Assembly: GCF_016654115.1 (NCBI RefSeq) | Contig: NZ_JAEQAZ010000065.1 | Location: 22,124 to 72,881, forward strand | Length of the DNA stretch: 50,758 bases | Origin: Streptomyces sp. MBT53 | GTDB taxonomy: Bacteria > Actinomycetota > Actinomycetes > Streptomycetales > Streptomycetaceae | Reading direction: 5' to 3' | In this document: piece by piece, positions 42,812-50,758 of the stretch | Layout of the letters: each line of letters begins with the position of its first letter | Numbering within the stretch: position 1 is the first letter of the stretch | Notes under the pieces: generated by a model | What the model was told of the DNA's origin: nothing | Seen by the model: only the letters and a program-made list of their open reading frames with translations | Databases searched by the model: none | Translations under genes and position numbers: made by a program

Positions 42812-45730
42812 ATGGATCCCGGACGCAGACGAAGAGCCGTACGCCGGCTCTTGACCGCCGTCGCCGCCGCGTTCGCCCTACCCCTGACGATGCTCGCCAC
42901 CGGCACGACCACCGCGAACGCGGCGACCGTGCAGTGCAGTGTCGACTACAAGACCAACGACTGGGGTTCCGGCTTCACCGCCGACCTCACCCTCACCAAC
43001 CGCGGCACCACCGCCCTCGACGGCTGGACCCTGACCTACGGCTACTCGGGCAACCAGAAGCTCTCGAACGGGTGGAACGGCATCTGGTCGCAGTCCGGTC
43101 AGTCGATCACCGTGCAGAACGCCTCCTACAACGGCACCGTCGCCCCGGGCGCCGCGGTTTCGGCAGGAGCGCAGTTCAGCTACAGCGGCGCCAACAGCGC
43201 GCCGACCGACTTCGCGGTCAACGGCACCAGTTGCACCGGCGCACATCAACCGCCCATCACCGTGCTGACCAGCCCGGCCGCCGGCGCGGTCTACTCGCGC
43301 GGGGACGCCGTGCCGCTCGCGGCGAGTGCGGCGGCCGCGGACGGCGCGACGATCGCCAAGGTGGAGTTCTACGACGACGCCACCCTGCTGGGCACCGACA
43401 CCAGCGCGCCCTACACGTACTCCGCCTCCGGCTTGACCGTGGGCAGTCACTCCATGACGCCCAAGTCGTATGACAGCCTGGGCGCGTCCGCGGAGTCCAC
43501 CCCGGTCGGCATCACCGTCGCCGCGGGTCCCGCCATCGTGGCCTCGACCTCCCAACTCGCCGTCCAGCAGGGCGAAACGGCAACATACGACGTGAAGCTC
43601 TCGACCCAGCCGTCGGCGAACGTGACCGTGACGACCGCCCGGACCGGCGGCAACACGGGCCTGTCGGTGACTGGCGGGACCTCGCTCGTCTTCACGCCGT
43701 CGAACTGGAGCACCGCGCAGAAAGTGACCGTCACCGCGGACTCCTCCGGGACCGGGGCGGCGACCTTCGATTCGGCCGCGGCCGGGTACGGCAGCGCGTC
43801 GGTGACCGTCACCCAGATCGCGACGTCCAAGACGTACGACGCCCGGTTCCTGGACCTCTACGGCAAGATCACCAACCCGGCGAACGGCTACTTCTCGCCC
43901 CAGGGCATCCCCTACCACTCGGTGGAGACCCTGATCGTCGAGGCGCCGGACCAGGGGCACGAGACGACGTCGGAGGCGTACAGCTATCTGCTGTGGCTGC
44001 AGGCGATGTACGGCAAGGTGACGGGCGACTGGTCGAAGTTCAACGGCGCCTGGGCCCTCATGGAGAAGTACATGATCCCCACCCACGCCGACCAGCCGAC
44101 AAACTCCTTCTACAACGCCTCGAAGCCGGCGACCTACGGACCGGAGGAGGACACGCCGGACCAGTATCCGACGGCACTCGACCCGTCCGTGCCGGTCGGT
44201 TCGGACCCGCTCGCAGGCGAGCTGAAGTCGACCTACTCCACGGACGATGTCTACGGTATGCACTGGCTCCAGGACGTCGACAACACCTACGGCTACGGCG
44301 ACACTCCGGGCGGCGGGTGCGAGGCGGGGCCGACGGCCAGCGGGCCGTCGTACATCAACACCTTCCAGCGCGGACCGCAGGAGTCCGTGTGGGAGACGGT
44401 GCCTCAGCCGACCTGCGACGCCTTCAAGTACGGCGGCAAGAACGGGTACCTGGACCTCTTCACCGATGACTCCTCGTACGCCAAGCAGTGGAAGTACACC
44501 GATGCCCCGGACGCCGACGCGCGGGCCGTGCAGGCCGCGTACTGGGCCGACACCTGGGCCAAGGAACAGGGCAAGGGCGCCGACGTCTCGGCGACCGTCG
44601 GCAAGGCGGCCAAGATGGGCGACTATCTGCGCTACGCCATATACGACAAGTACTTCAAGAAAATCGGCAACTGCGTCGGACCGTCCACCTGCCCGGCCGG
44701 CACCGGCAAGGACGCCTCGGACTATCTGCTGTCCTGGTACTACGCCTGGGGCGGCTCTGCCGACACCACCGGGGGCTGGGCCTGGCGGATCGGATCAAGC
44801 TACGCCCACAGCGGCTACCAGAACCCGCTCGCCGCATACGCGCTCAGCGCCGACGCCGACCTGAAGCCCAAGTCGCCGACCGGCGCGGCCGACTGGGGCA
44901 AGTCGCTCCAGCGGCAACTGGAGTTCTACCGCTGGCTCCAGTCGGACGAAGGCGCCATCGCCGGCGGCTCGACCAACAGTTGGGCGGGCCGCTACGCGAG
45001 TCCGCCGGCCGGGACGTCGACCTTCTACGGCATGTACTACGACCAGCAGCCCGTCTACCACGACCCGCCGTCCAACCAGTGGTTCGGCTTCCAGGCGTGG
45101 TCCATGGAGCGGGTCGCCGAGTACTACCAGCAGAGCGGTGACCCGCAGGCCAAGACGGTCCTCGACAAGTGGGTCAAGTGGGCGCTGTCCAAGACGACCA
45201 TCAACCCGAACGGCACCTACCAGATCCCCTCCACCCTCCAGTGGTCGGGCCAGCCCGACCCCTGGAACGCGTCAAGTCCCGGCGCCAACAGCGGACTTCA
45301 CGTCACCGTCGCCGACTACACCAACGACGTCGGCGTGGCGGCCTCGTATGCCAAGACCCTGACGTACTACGGCGCCAAGTCCGGTGACGCGAGGGCGAAG
45401 TCGACGGCGAAAGCGCTGCTGGACGGGATGTGGGGCAACTACCGGGACAGCCTCGGTATCGCCGTTCCGGAGACCCGCACCGACTACAGCCGGTTCAACG
45501 ATCCGGTCTACGTGCCGAGCGGCTGGACCGGCAAGATGCCGAACGGCGAGGCGATCAACTCGTCCTCGACGTTCGCCTCGATCCGGGCCCTCTACAAGAA
45601 CGACCCGGCCTGGTCGAAGGTCGAGGCCTATCTGAAGGGCGGCGCCGCGCCCGTCTTCACCTACCACCGATTCTGGGCCCAGGCGGACATCGCCCTGGCC
45701 ATGGGCTCGTACGCGGAGCTGCTTGAGTAG
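42812..45730 (+). CDS. Secreted CBM2-Ig-GH48 cellobiohydrolase
   Basis: This 972-residue exoglucanase starts at ATG 42812 behind AAGGAGGA. A signal peptide (about 1-37, RR-rich start, ending ATGTTTANAA) is followed by CBM2 (about 39-140), an Ig-like domain (about 143-230: VEFYDDATLLGTDTSAPYTY) and another beta domain (about 233-340). The GH48 (alpha/alpha)6 barrel runs to the end. The catalytic-site motif is EAPDQGHETTSEAYSYLLWL with Glu384 and Glu388. It should act processively on cellulose from the reducing end, complementary to GH6. Confidence 0.93.
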   Translation: MDPGRRRRAVRRLLTAVAAAFALPLTMLATGTTTANAATVQCSVDYKTNDWGSGFTADLTLTNRGTTALDGWTLTYGYSGNQKLSNGWNGIWSQSGQSITVQNASYNGTVAPGAAVSAGAQFSYSGANSAPTDFAVNGTSCTGAHQPPITVLTSPAAGAVYSRGDAVPLAASAAAADGATIAKVEFYDDATLLGTDTSAPYTYSASGLTVGSHSMTPKSYDSLGASAESTPVGITVAAGPAIVASTSQLAVQQGETATYDVKLSTQPSANVTVTTARTGGNTGLSVTGGTSLVFTPSNWSTAQKVTVTADSSGTGAATFDSAAAGYGSASVTVTQIATSKTYDARFLDLYGKITNPANGYFSPQGIPYHSVETLIVEAPDQGHETTSEAYSYLLWLQAMYGKVTGDWSKFNGAWALMEKYMIPTHADQPTNSFYNASKPATYGPEEDTPDQYPTALDPSVPVGSDPLAGELKSTYSTDDVYGMHWLQDVDNTYGYGDTPGGGCEAGPTASGPSYINTFQRGPQESVWETVPQPTCDAFKYGGKNGYLDLFTDDSSYAKQWKYTDAPDADARAVQAAYWADTWAKEQGKGADVSATVGKAAKMGDYLRYAIYDKYFKKIGNCVGPSTCPAGTGKDASDYLLSWYYAWGGSADTTGGWAWRIGSSYAHSGYQNPLAAYALSADADLKPKSPTGAADWGKSLQRQLEFYRWLQSDEGAIAGGSTNSWAGRYASPPAGTSTFYGMYYDQQPVYHDPPSNQWFGFQAWSMERVAEYYQQSGDPQAKTVLDKWVKWALSKTTINPNGTYQIPSTLQWSGQPDPWNASSPGANSGLHVTVADYTNDVGVAASYAKTLTYYGAKSGDARAKSTAKALLDGMWGNYRDSLGIAVPETRTDYSRFNDPVYVPSGWTGKMPNGEAINSSSTFASIRALYKNDPAWSKVEAYLKGGAAPVFTYHRFWAQADIALAMGSYAELLE

Positions 45731-45781
45731 CCCCCGCCGGCGCACCGCGTACGGACCCCGTCATCAGGCGACGGGGTCACC

Positions 45782-45820
45782 GGCCGGGCGGCCCCCACCC
45801 GCGCAGGGGGCTGCCCGGCC
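45782..45820 (+). terminator. Terminator after GH48
   Basis: GGCCGGGCGGCCCCC pairs with GGGGGCTGCCCGGCC across a 9-base loop, with one G-U type position in the 15-bp stem, 52 bases after the GH48 stop. Confidence 0.75.
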
Positions 45821-45840
45821 ATCCCAGGGCACTCACAAAA

Positions 45841-45854
45841 CGGGAGCGCTCCCA
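45841..45854. promoter_or_regulatory. CebR-type operator before the LacI regulator
   Basis: CGGGAGCGCTCCCA matches 13 of 14 bases of the CebR palindrome and lies about 105 bases upstream of the regulator's ATG, suggesting autoregulation. Confidence 0.7.
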
Positions 45855-45959
45855 ATCCGTGAAGGCAGGCCAACCCGGGCTGCAACTATGCCAGCGGTGA
45901 ATTCGTGTGCTCACCCCCTCCGGCCGGTAAGATCGGTGATCTCTTGGGGGGAGGTGGTC

Positions 45960-46982
45960 ATGGGCAGGCGACGCCCGGGGGCACCGACGCTGGAAGAGGT
46001 GGCCGCCCACGCGCGGGTCGGACGGGGCACGGTCTCCCGCGTCATCAACAACGCGGCGGGCGTGAAGGATTCGACGCGCCGGGCCGTACAGCAGGCCATC
46101 GAGGAACTGGGCTACGTGCCCAATCTCGCGGCCCGTTCCCTGGCGGGACGGCGGGCCGACGCCGTCGCCCTGGTCATGACGGAGCCGGACTGGCGGCAGT
46201 TCGCCGAACCCTTCTTCTCCGAGATCGTCAACTCGCTCGGGAACGCACTGACAGACACCGGAATGCAACTGCTGCTGACCTTGGTCCGCTCTGACACCGA
46301 GCGGCAGCGTTTCCTCGAGTACGCGCGCGGCGGCCGGGTGGACGGTGTCCTGCTGATGTCCGTGCACGCCGACGACCCCCTGCCGGACATGCTCGCCGAG
46401 GCCCGGCTGCCGACCGTGCTGCTGGGGCGCCGTTCCGGAGAGGAGTACGTCAGCTACGTCGACGCGGACAACATCGGCGGCGCACGCAGCGCCGTCTCCC
46501 ATCTCGTCCAACGAGGCCGCAGAGTCATCGCCACCATCACGGGGCCGCTCGACCTCTACGCCGCCCAGTGCCGGCTGCGCGGCTACGAAGAAGCCCTCAA
46601 GCTCGCGGGGCTGAAGGGCGAGCCGACCCTTGCCGCCGAAAGCGACTTCACGGCGGGCAGCGGGCGCCGCGCCATGACCGAGCTCCTCGATCGGCATCCG
46701 GACATCGACGGCGTCCTCGCCGCGTCGGACACCACGGCCGCGGGAGCTCTGGAGGCCCTGCTCGCGGCCGGACGCCGGGTACCCGAGGACGTCGCCGTCA
46801 TCGGCTTCGACGACTTTCCGCTGGCCCAGCAGACCGAACCGCGACTGACGACGGTGCGTCAGCCGATCGAGGAGATCGGGCGGGCCATGATCCGGCTGCT
46901 CCTGGAGGAGATGGAGGAGGGCGCCGTGGCCTGGCGTCACGTCATCCTCCGTACCGAGCTCGTGGTTCGCGACTCGACCTGA
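45960..46982 (+). CDS. LacI-family regulator, CebR-like
   Basis: This 340-residue repressor has a LacI helix-turn-helix at the start (PTLEEVAAHARVGRGTVSRV, INNAAGVKDSTRRAV, YVPNLAARSLAGRR). The sugar-sensing core ends AVIGFDDFPLAQQTEPRLTT. ATG 45960 has GAGGTGG upstream. It sits among cellulase genes whose promoters carry TGGGAGCGCTCCCA boxes, the CebR target. CebR itself normally sits with cebEFG and bglC and senses cellobiose or cellotriose. This gene may be a local paralogue or the strain's only copy; the window cannot tell. Confidence 0.82.
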   Translation: MGRRRPGAPTLEEVAAHARVGRGTVSRVINNAAGVKDSTRRAVQQAIEELGYVPNLAARSLAGRRADAVALVMTEPDWRQFAEPFFSEIVNSLGNALTDTGMQLLLTLVRSDTERQRFLEYARGGRVDGVLLMSVHADDPLPDMLAEARLPTVLLGRRSGEEYVSYVDADNIGGARSAVSHLVQRGRRVIATITGPLDLYAAQCRLRGYEEALKLAGLKGEPTLAAESDFTAGSGRRAMTELLDRHPDIDGVLAASDTTAAGALEALLAAGRRVPEDVAVIGFDDFPLAQQTEPRLTTVRQPIEEIGRAMIRLLLEEMEEGAVAWRHVILRTELVVRDST

Positions 46983-47092
46983 CGTCCGTCGCCACATCCG
47001 CGGGGAAAGCACCGCGGGTCGGCGCGCCGCGTCTCGGCCCGGCGTCCGACCTGCGCCTCCGAAATCGGTTCAACGGGTTCATGCCCACAGTC

Positions 47093-47152
47093 TTGTCATG
47101 GACCTGGACCATCCCTACAGTCCTGCCGAGCCAAGATTTGGGAGCGCTCCCA
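47093..47152 (+). promoter_or_regulatory. GH12 promoter with perfect CebR-type operator
   Basis: TTGTCA (47093-47098) and TACAGT (47116-47121) are 17 bases apart. TGGGAGCGCTCCCA at 47139-47152 follows the expected start site by about ten bases, a position where repressor blocks elongation. Confidence 0.8.
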
Positions 47153-47210
47153 TTCACATAGTCGCGGGAGCACCACCCCACTACCCCCCATCCCTCTGAA
47201 GAGGATCCGC

Positions 47211-48341
47211 ATGCGTCCTTCACCGCACCATGCCCGCAGCGCGCGTGGACTGCTCGGCGCGCTGCTCACCTCGCTCGTCTCGCTCGCCGCACTTCTGACC
47301 ACGGTGTCGGTGGCACAGGCCGACACCACGATCTGCCAGCCCTTCGGCACGACGACCGTCCAGGGCCGCTATGTGGTCCAGAACAATCGCTGGGGCACCA
47401 GTGCCGCCCAGTGCATCACCGCGACGGACTCGGGGTTCAGGATCACCCAGGCCGACGGATCCGTCCCCACGAACGGCGCTCCGAAGTCGTACCCGTCCGT
47501 CTACAACGGCTGCCACTACACCAACTGCTCCCCGGGCACCAACCTTCCCGCCCAGCTCAGCACCGTCTCCACCGCACCTTCGAGCATCTCCTACAGCTAT
47601 GTGAACGACGCGGTGTACGACGCCGCGTACGACATCTGGCTCGACCCCACGCCACGCACCGACGGCGTCAACAGGACGGAGATCATGATCTGGTTCAACA
47701 AGGTCGGCTCCATCCAGCCCATCGGCTCCCCGGTCGGCAACACGACCGTGGGCGGGCGCGACTGGCAGGTGTGGTCCGGGAACAACGGCTCGAACGACGT
47801 GCTGTCGTTCGTCGCACCCTCGGCGCTCGCCAGCTGGTCCTTCGACGTCATGGACTTCGCCCGGCAGGCCGTGTCACGCGGACTCGCGCAGAACAACTGG
47901 TATCTGACGAGCGTTCAGGCCGGCTTCGAGCCCTGGCAGAACGGCACCGGACTCGCCGTGACCTCGTTCTCCTCCGCCGTCAACACGGGCTCCTCCGGCG
48001 GCTCGGGCAACTCCAGTGGCTCGACAGCCTGCAAGGTGGGCTACGCGACCAGTGTCTGGCAGGGCGGCTTCACCGCCGACGTCACCATCACCAACACCGG
48101 CTCCTCCCCCCTCAGCGGCTGGAATCTCACGTTCACCCTTCCCTCAGGGCAGCAGATCACCAATGCCTGGAACGCGAACCTGACTTCGTCGTCAGGAGCT
48201 GTCACAGCGAGCAACACGGCCTACAACGGCGAGGTCGCGGCCGGTGGACAGGTGACCTTCGGGTTCCAGGGCACCGCTGACGGAACATTCGCGAAGCCCT
48301 CCGACTTCAAACTGAACGGGAGCGCCTGCACCACCGCGTGA
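47211..48341 (+). CDS. Secreted GH12-CBM2 endoglucanase (CelB-like)
   Basis: This 376-residue endo-1,4-beta-glucanase has a signal peptide (about 1-37, ending SVAQA) and a GH12 jelly-roll domain (about 38-262). The nucleophile is Glu157 in NRTEIMIW and the acid/base is Glu240 in QAGFEPW. A Gly/Ser linker (about 263-273) leads to a C-terminal family 2 cellulose-binding module (KVGYATSVWQGGFTADVTIT; NAWNANL). GAGGA precedes the ATG. The order GH12-CBM2 is that of Streptomyces CelB. It would cut internal cellulose bonds, feeding ends to GH6 and GH48. Confidence 0.92.
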   Translation: MRPSPHHARSARGLLGALLTSLVSLAALLTTVSVAQADTTICQPFGTTTVQGRYVVQNNRWGTSAAQCITATDSGFRITQADGSVPTNGAPKSYPSVYNGCHYTNCSPGTNLPAQLSTVSTAPSSISYSYVNDAVYDAAYDIWLDPTPRTDGVNRTEIMIWFNKVGSIQPIGSPVGNTTVGGRDWQVWSGNNGSNDVLSFVAPSALASWSFDVMDFARQAVSRGLAQNNWYLTSVQAGFEPWQNGTGLAVTSFSSAVNTGSSGGSGNSSGSTACKVGYATSVWQGGFTADVTITNTGSSPLSGWNLTFTLPSGQQITNAWNANLTSSSGAVTASNTAYNGEVAAGGQVTFGFQGTADGTFAKPSDFKLNGSACTTA

Positions 48342-48353
48342 CACACCTTCAAC

Positions 48354-48402
48354 CTCCGGGGTCCGCCCGTGATCCCGCCACGCCGGACGGCGGACCCCGG
48401 AG
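48354..48402 (+). terminator. Terminator after GH12
   Basis: CTCCGGGGTCCGCC and GGCGGACCCCGGAG form a perfect 14-bp stem with a 21-base loop, 12 bases after the stop codon. Confidence 0.8.
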
Positions 48403-48454
48403 ACCGCAGGAAACACCCCTTCCCGCAAGGAAGTTTCCCTGTCGTGCGGCGCCT

Positions 48455-48640
48455 CCGCAGGCGTGTTGCAGGACCTTCCCGAGAGCACCACCACGTTCCA
48501 GAAGTACTTCGAGCCCGTCTACGACCACGACACGGACTCGTGCTACCCGACCACCGTCATCGACCCGGCCGGCAACCTCGTCGGCGGCCCGAAGCCGACC
48601 GGATCCATCACGGACAGTGCCGACTACTGGACACCCGCGC
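48455..48640 (+). pseudogene. NPP1/NLP-family (necrosis-inducing) protein remnant
   Basis: The frame reads LQDLPESTTTFQKYFEPVYD, HDTDSCYPTTVIDPAGN and GPKPTGSIT, which matches the N-terminal portion of Nep1-like proteins (kyqPvldfdtDgCypapAid..G). The signal peptide and the central GHRHDWE-type heptapeptide region are missing, and the frame degenerates after 48640. NLPs are secreted toxins mostly known from plant-associated microbes. Here only a scrap remains. Confidence 0.5.
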
Positions 48641-49072
48641 GTCGGGCGGTCGAACGGGGGGCGCAGCGGCCCTGGCCGGACTGCTTGCCGCCGGCTCCGA
48701 TCCCGATGAGGTCTTCAGCGACATGACGCCGCTGACGCACACGATCGATGTCGAGTGTGACCGCTCCCTGCGAAGTGGGCAGCCCTTGACTGTGCACACC
48801 ACGGCCGGGTTGCCGAGCTTCGGGGCTGATCCGAAGCTCGCACCTGCGCTCGTAGCGGGTCCTTGGCTCAACGGAGGGCGGGGCAGCGAACGCCCGCACT
48901 CGGCCGACGGCGACCGGGCGGTGTTGCCGGTTCGGCACCTCGCCTCACTGAAGACCTGTCAACGGACACTAACGGGGCAGGAGTTGACAACGAGGCGGAT
49001 TAGTCACGACGGTGGCGGGGAAGGGTTCCGCCGTTCCTGAGATTTCTTCGCGCATCGAAAAGAGGTCCTGTG
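48641..49072. other. Non-coding or decayed region upstream of the peptide gene
   Basis: One frame carries GGAAALAGLLAAGSDPDEVF, then SDMTPLTHTIDVECDRSLRS, which looks coding but has no start and fades near 48880; I cannot name it. TTGACA occurs at 48984-48989 but no good -10 follows at normal spacing, so the promoter of the peptide gene is not defined. Confidence 0.3.
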
Positions 49073-49153
49073 ATGAAGCTTCTCTTCGCCGTCCGCAACA
49101 AGGTCGCCGCTCGCAAGAGCCTGAAGGCGAGCGCCTGGTACCTCTGGTACTGA
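49073..49153 (+). CDS. Atropopeptide (tryptorubin-type) RiPP precursor peptide
   Basis: This 26-codon gene starts at ATG 49073, eight bases after AAGAGG, and ends TGA at 49151-49153. The basic leader (starting MKLLFAVRNKVAARK, 20 residues with seven Lys/Arg) is followed by the C-terminal core AWYLWY directly before the stop. Tryptorubin A derives from the hexapeptide AWYIWY and is formed by a single P450 that crosslinks the aromatic residues into a rigid non-canonical atropisomer. Here one position differs (Ile to Leu) and a P450 gene follows 115 bases later. The product is predicted to be a carbon-carbon/carbon-nitrogen crosslinked Leu analogue after leader removal. No protease gene is adjacent. 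Confidence 0.9.
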   Translation: MKLLFAVRNKVAARKSLKASAWYLWY

Positions 49154-49186
49154 GGCTGATCCACCCGTCCCGGCCGGACACCTCCT

Positions 49187-49239
49187 GACATCGTTGTCCC
49201 GCATCCTGGCGGCTTCATGGGACGCGGGACAACGATGTC
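49187..49239 (+). terminator. Perfect 16-bp hairpin between peptide and P450 genes
   Basis: GACATCGTTGTCCCGC (49187-49202) and GCGGGACAACGATGTC (49224-49239) are perfect complements flanking a 21-base loop. The hairpin starts 33 bases after the peptide stop and ends 29 bases before the P450 start. It could be an attenuator giving excess precursor message, an mRNA-stabilising end, or a protein-binding dyad. Confidence 0.8.
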
Positions 49240-49268
49240 TTCCCACCGCCGACAGCCCCGGAGCGCCC

Positions 49269-50315
49269 ATGTCCCTGTCGTCCGTGCCGAGAGCGCGCGC
49301 CACCGAGTTCGCCCCGCGTCTGGCCGCCCTGCTGCGAGACCATGCCGGTCAGGACGTGTTCCGCCTGGAGCCGGACACCGTCGGGGTGGCCGGCCCCGAG
49401 GTCGCCGAGCGCATTCTGGCCGCACGTCGCGCCACGGAAACCGAGCGACCCACGTTCAAACCGCTGCACGGACGCTCCATCACCAAGACCGAGGCTTCGG
49501 CAGTCACCCAAACCATCGGCCGTGACGTCCGTGCCGCGCTCACCGGGCCGCTGCCTGCGGACGTGGATCTGTCGGGTTCCTGGCCGCTGACCGGACACCT
49601 CTTCCTGCGCGACCTGATCCTCGGCGGCGATCCGTACCGGCTGCGGATACTGATGAGCCGCAACCTCGAACTCACCCCGAAACTCACCTGGTCCGTCATC
49701 TCCGTCGGAGCCGCGTTGCCGGGCTGGCCCCGCCCCGCGCCCCACCTCACAGGGCTGGCCGCCCGCGCGGCCGAGACGGTCGGTTACCAGAACCGGCGCT
49801 ACGCGATGGGGATCTACCGGCGTGCCGCCGCCCCGGTCTGCTTCACGGTCTCCACATTGGTGGCGAACGCCCTATGGCTCGGCCATCCCTTCGAGGACGG
49901 CATGCCGAACCGGAACATCGTCCAGGAGTCGCTGCGGCTGCTCCCGCCCTCCTGGAACATTCTGCGCAACGCATCTCCCGAGTACCCGGCCATCGACGAC
50001 CGGATAGGCGAGGGCGACGACGTTCTGGTGCTGCCTCTGCTCCTCCACCGTGACCCCGCGCTCTGGGACGCCCCGGAATGCTTCCGGCCTGAACGCTGGA
50101 ACGACCTGGATCCGGACACCGCCCCCGGCTATCTGCCCTTCGGCCACTCCTCCGAGCGCTGCTGGGGGCGGCACATGGTGATGCCCCTGGCCGAGTTGCT
50201 GCTCGACCTCGTCCGCACGACCGGCCTGGAGGTGGACCGGGACCAGCGCGTCGGCAAGGTGCCGCTGCTGGGCCTGCTCGGCGTCGAGGACGTACGGCTG
50301 ACGAAGTATGCATGA
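49269..50315 (+). CDS. Cytochrome P450, atropopeptide-maturation type
   Basis: This 348-residue P450 is short for the family (about 400). The heme region is PFGHSSERCWGRHMVMPLAE with Cys298 as thiolate ligand; the usual second Gly of FxxGxxxCxG is Ser. The ExxR motif is Glu220-Arg223 in QESLRLLPPSWNILR. PERW follows. The I-helix acid-alcohol motif (A/GGxD/ET) is not visible; the expected place reads AAAPVCFTVSTL. Such departures occur in P450s that crosslink rather than hydroxylate. ATG 49269 is chosen as the last sensible start before conserved sequence; the frame is open to 49194. It should bind the AWYLWY precursor and form its aryl links. Confidence 0.88.
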   Translation: MSLSSVPRARATEFAPRLAALLRDHAGQDVFRLEPDTVGVAGPEVAERILAARRATETERPTFKPLHGRSITKTEASAVTQTIGRDVRAALTGPLPADVDLSGSWPLTGHLFLRDLILGGDPYRLRILMSRNLELTPKLTWSVISVGAALPGWPRPAPHLTGLAARAAETVGYQNRRYAMGIYRRAAAPVCFTVSTLVANALWLGHPFEDGMPNRNIVQESLRLLPPSWNILRNASPEYPAIDDRIGEGDDVLVLPLLLHRDPALWDAPECFRPERWNDLDPDTAPGYLPFGHSSERCWGRHMVMPLAELLLDLVRTTGLEVDRDQRVGKVPLLGLLGVEDVRLTKYA

Positions 50316-50758
50316 GGCCCCCGGGAGTGCCTCCATGTCCTTCGGCGGGCGAGGCGTGGGGCTCTGCGAACCCTCGTCGGTGGCTGGGCCGCGCTGTCGA
50401 AAGCGAGTGCGACAAGATCGCGGACGACAAGTCGGCTTCCGCCGGATGCCACAACGGCTGGTCGAGGTTGAGATCGAACTCACGCCGCTCGGCACGTACC
50501 GGCTCCCGAACCTCCCGCCACACCACCTGGCGAAGACGGTGACCGACCCTGCCCCGAGCTAATTTTCCACATCCTGCCCACCCGACGACTTTGCGGCGAA
50601 ACGCCCCATCACCCGCCGCCGCCCAGGCATGGAGACCGCTGTGTGATCGTGGCGGCGCAGTGTCCTTGCGCGGCTTGCCATCGGCCGCGGACAACGCCAC
50701 ACACCAGGACTGCTGCGCGACCACATCGGGCTGACTGCGATCGCGTCCCGTGAAGTGG
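50316..50758. other. Downstream region without a recognisable gene
   Basis: After the P450 I see no further biosynthetic, transport or protease gene before the window ends. Short frames exist on both strands but lack motifs. A plus-strand fragment (LVEVEIELTPLGTYRLPNLP) is not identifiable. The cluster may consist of only two genes, or continue beyond the window. Confidence 0.4.

Overview
This window looks like a stretch of a Streptomyces chromosome, probably an accessory region of the linear chromosome's arms. The DNA is very GC-rich with strongly GC-biased third codon positions, GTG starts and GTGA/ATGA gene overlaps are frequent, ribosome binding sites are GGAGG-like, and the content is typical of the genus: LacI regulators, sugar ABC transporters, CBM2 cellulases and IS110 relics. 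No rRNA, tRNA or CRISPR array was seen. All assignments rest on reading motifs and on remembered family features; no database was searched.

Layout. 1-3.9 kb: a broken endonuclease/exonuclease/phosphatase gene, a COG4705 membrane protein and a divergent histidine kinase/response regulator pair. 4.4-7.5 kb: a two-gene operon whose large protein matches the C-terminal half of the Streptomyces telomere-associated protein Tap. Its small overlapping partner has the layout of terminal protein Tpg. The Tap-like protein carries two Phd-like modules and a DnaB-like domain without the Walker A lysine, instead of the usual Xre-type helix-turn-helix. 7.9-13.2 kb: a LacI regulator divergent from a fructose-type (Frc-like) ABC importer and an aldose epimerase. 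13.2-14.1 kb: a decayed nitrilase with a hexanucleotide repeat. 14.1-20.8 kb: a xylobiose-type system (bxlEFG, divergent bxlR and bxlA). 21.3-29.8 kb: an LLM-class oxidoreductase, a YtcJ-type amidohydrolase, a ribose-type ABC importer split by an IS110 remnant, and a LuxR-type regulator. 29.8-31.0 kb: gene relics. 31.0-36.8 kb: a three-gene set around an Hsp90-family protein and a large repeat protein. 36.9-38.1 kb: an AraC relic and a long leader.

38.2-48.3 kb is a plant-cell-wall island. It holds a secreted GH10-GH62 xylanase/arabinofuranosidase fusion, a CBM2-GH6 cellobiohydrolase, a GH48 cellobiohydrolase, a CebR-like repressor and a GH12-CBM2 endoglucanase. TGGGAGCGCTCCCA-type boxes precede GH48, the repressor and GH12. 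The xylanase carries a CGAAA-N2-TTTC box like the one at bxlE/bxlR, so secreted depolymerisation and oligosaccharide uptake appear to be wired together.

The most striking locus is at 49.1-50.3 kb: a 26-codon peptide gene missing from ordinary ORF lists, ending in AWYLWY, followed by an unusually short and divergent cytochrome P450. This is the arrangement of the tryptorubin/atropopeptide RiPPs (tryptorubin A core AWYIWY). A perfect 16-bp hairpin lies between the two genes. The atropopeptide locus and the divergent Tap/Tpg-like pair are the two best candidates for an under-described system here.
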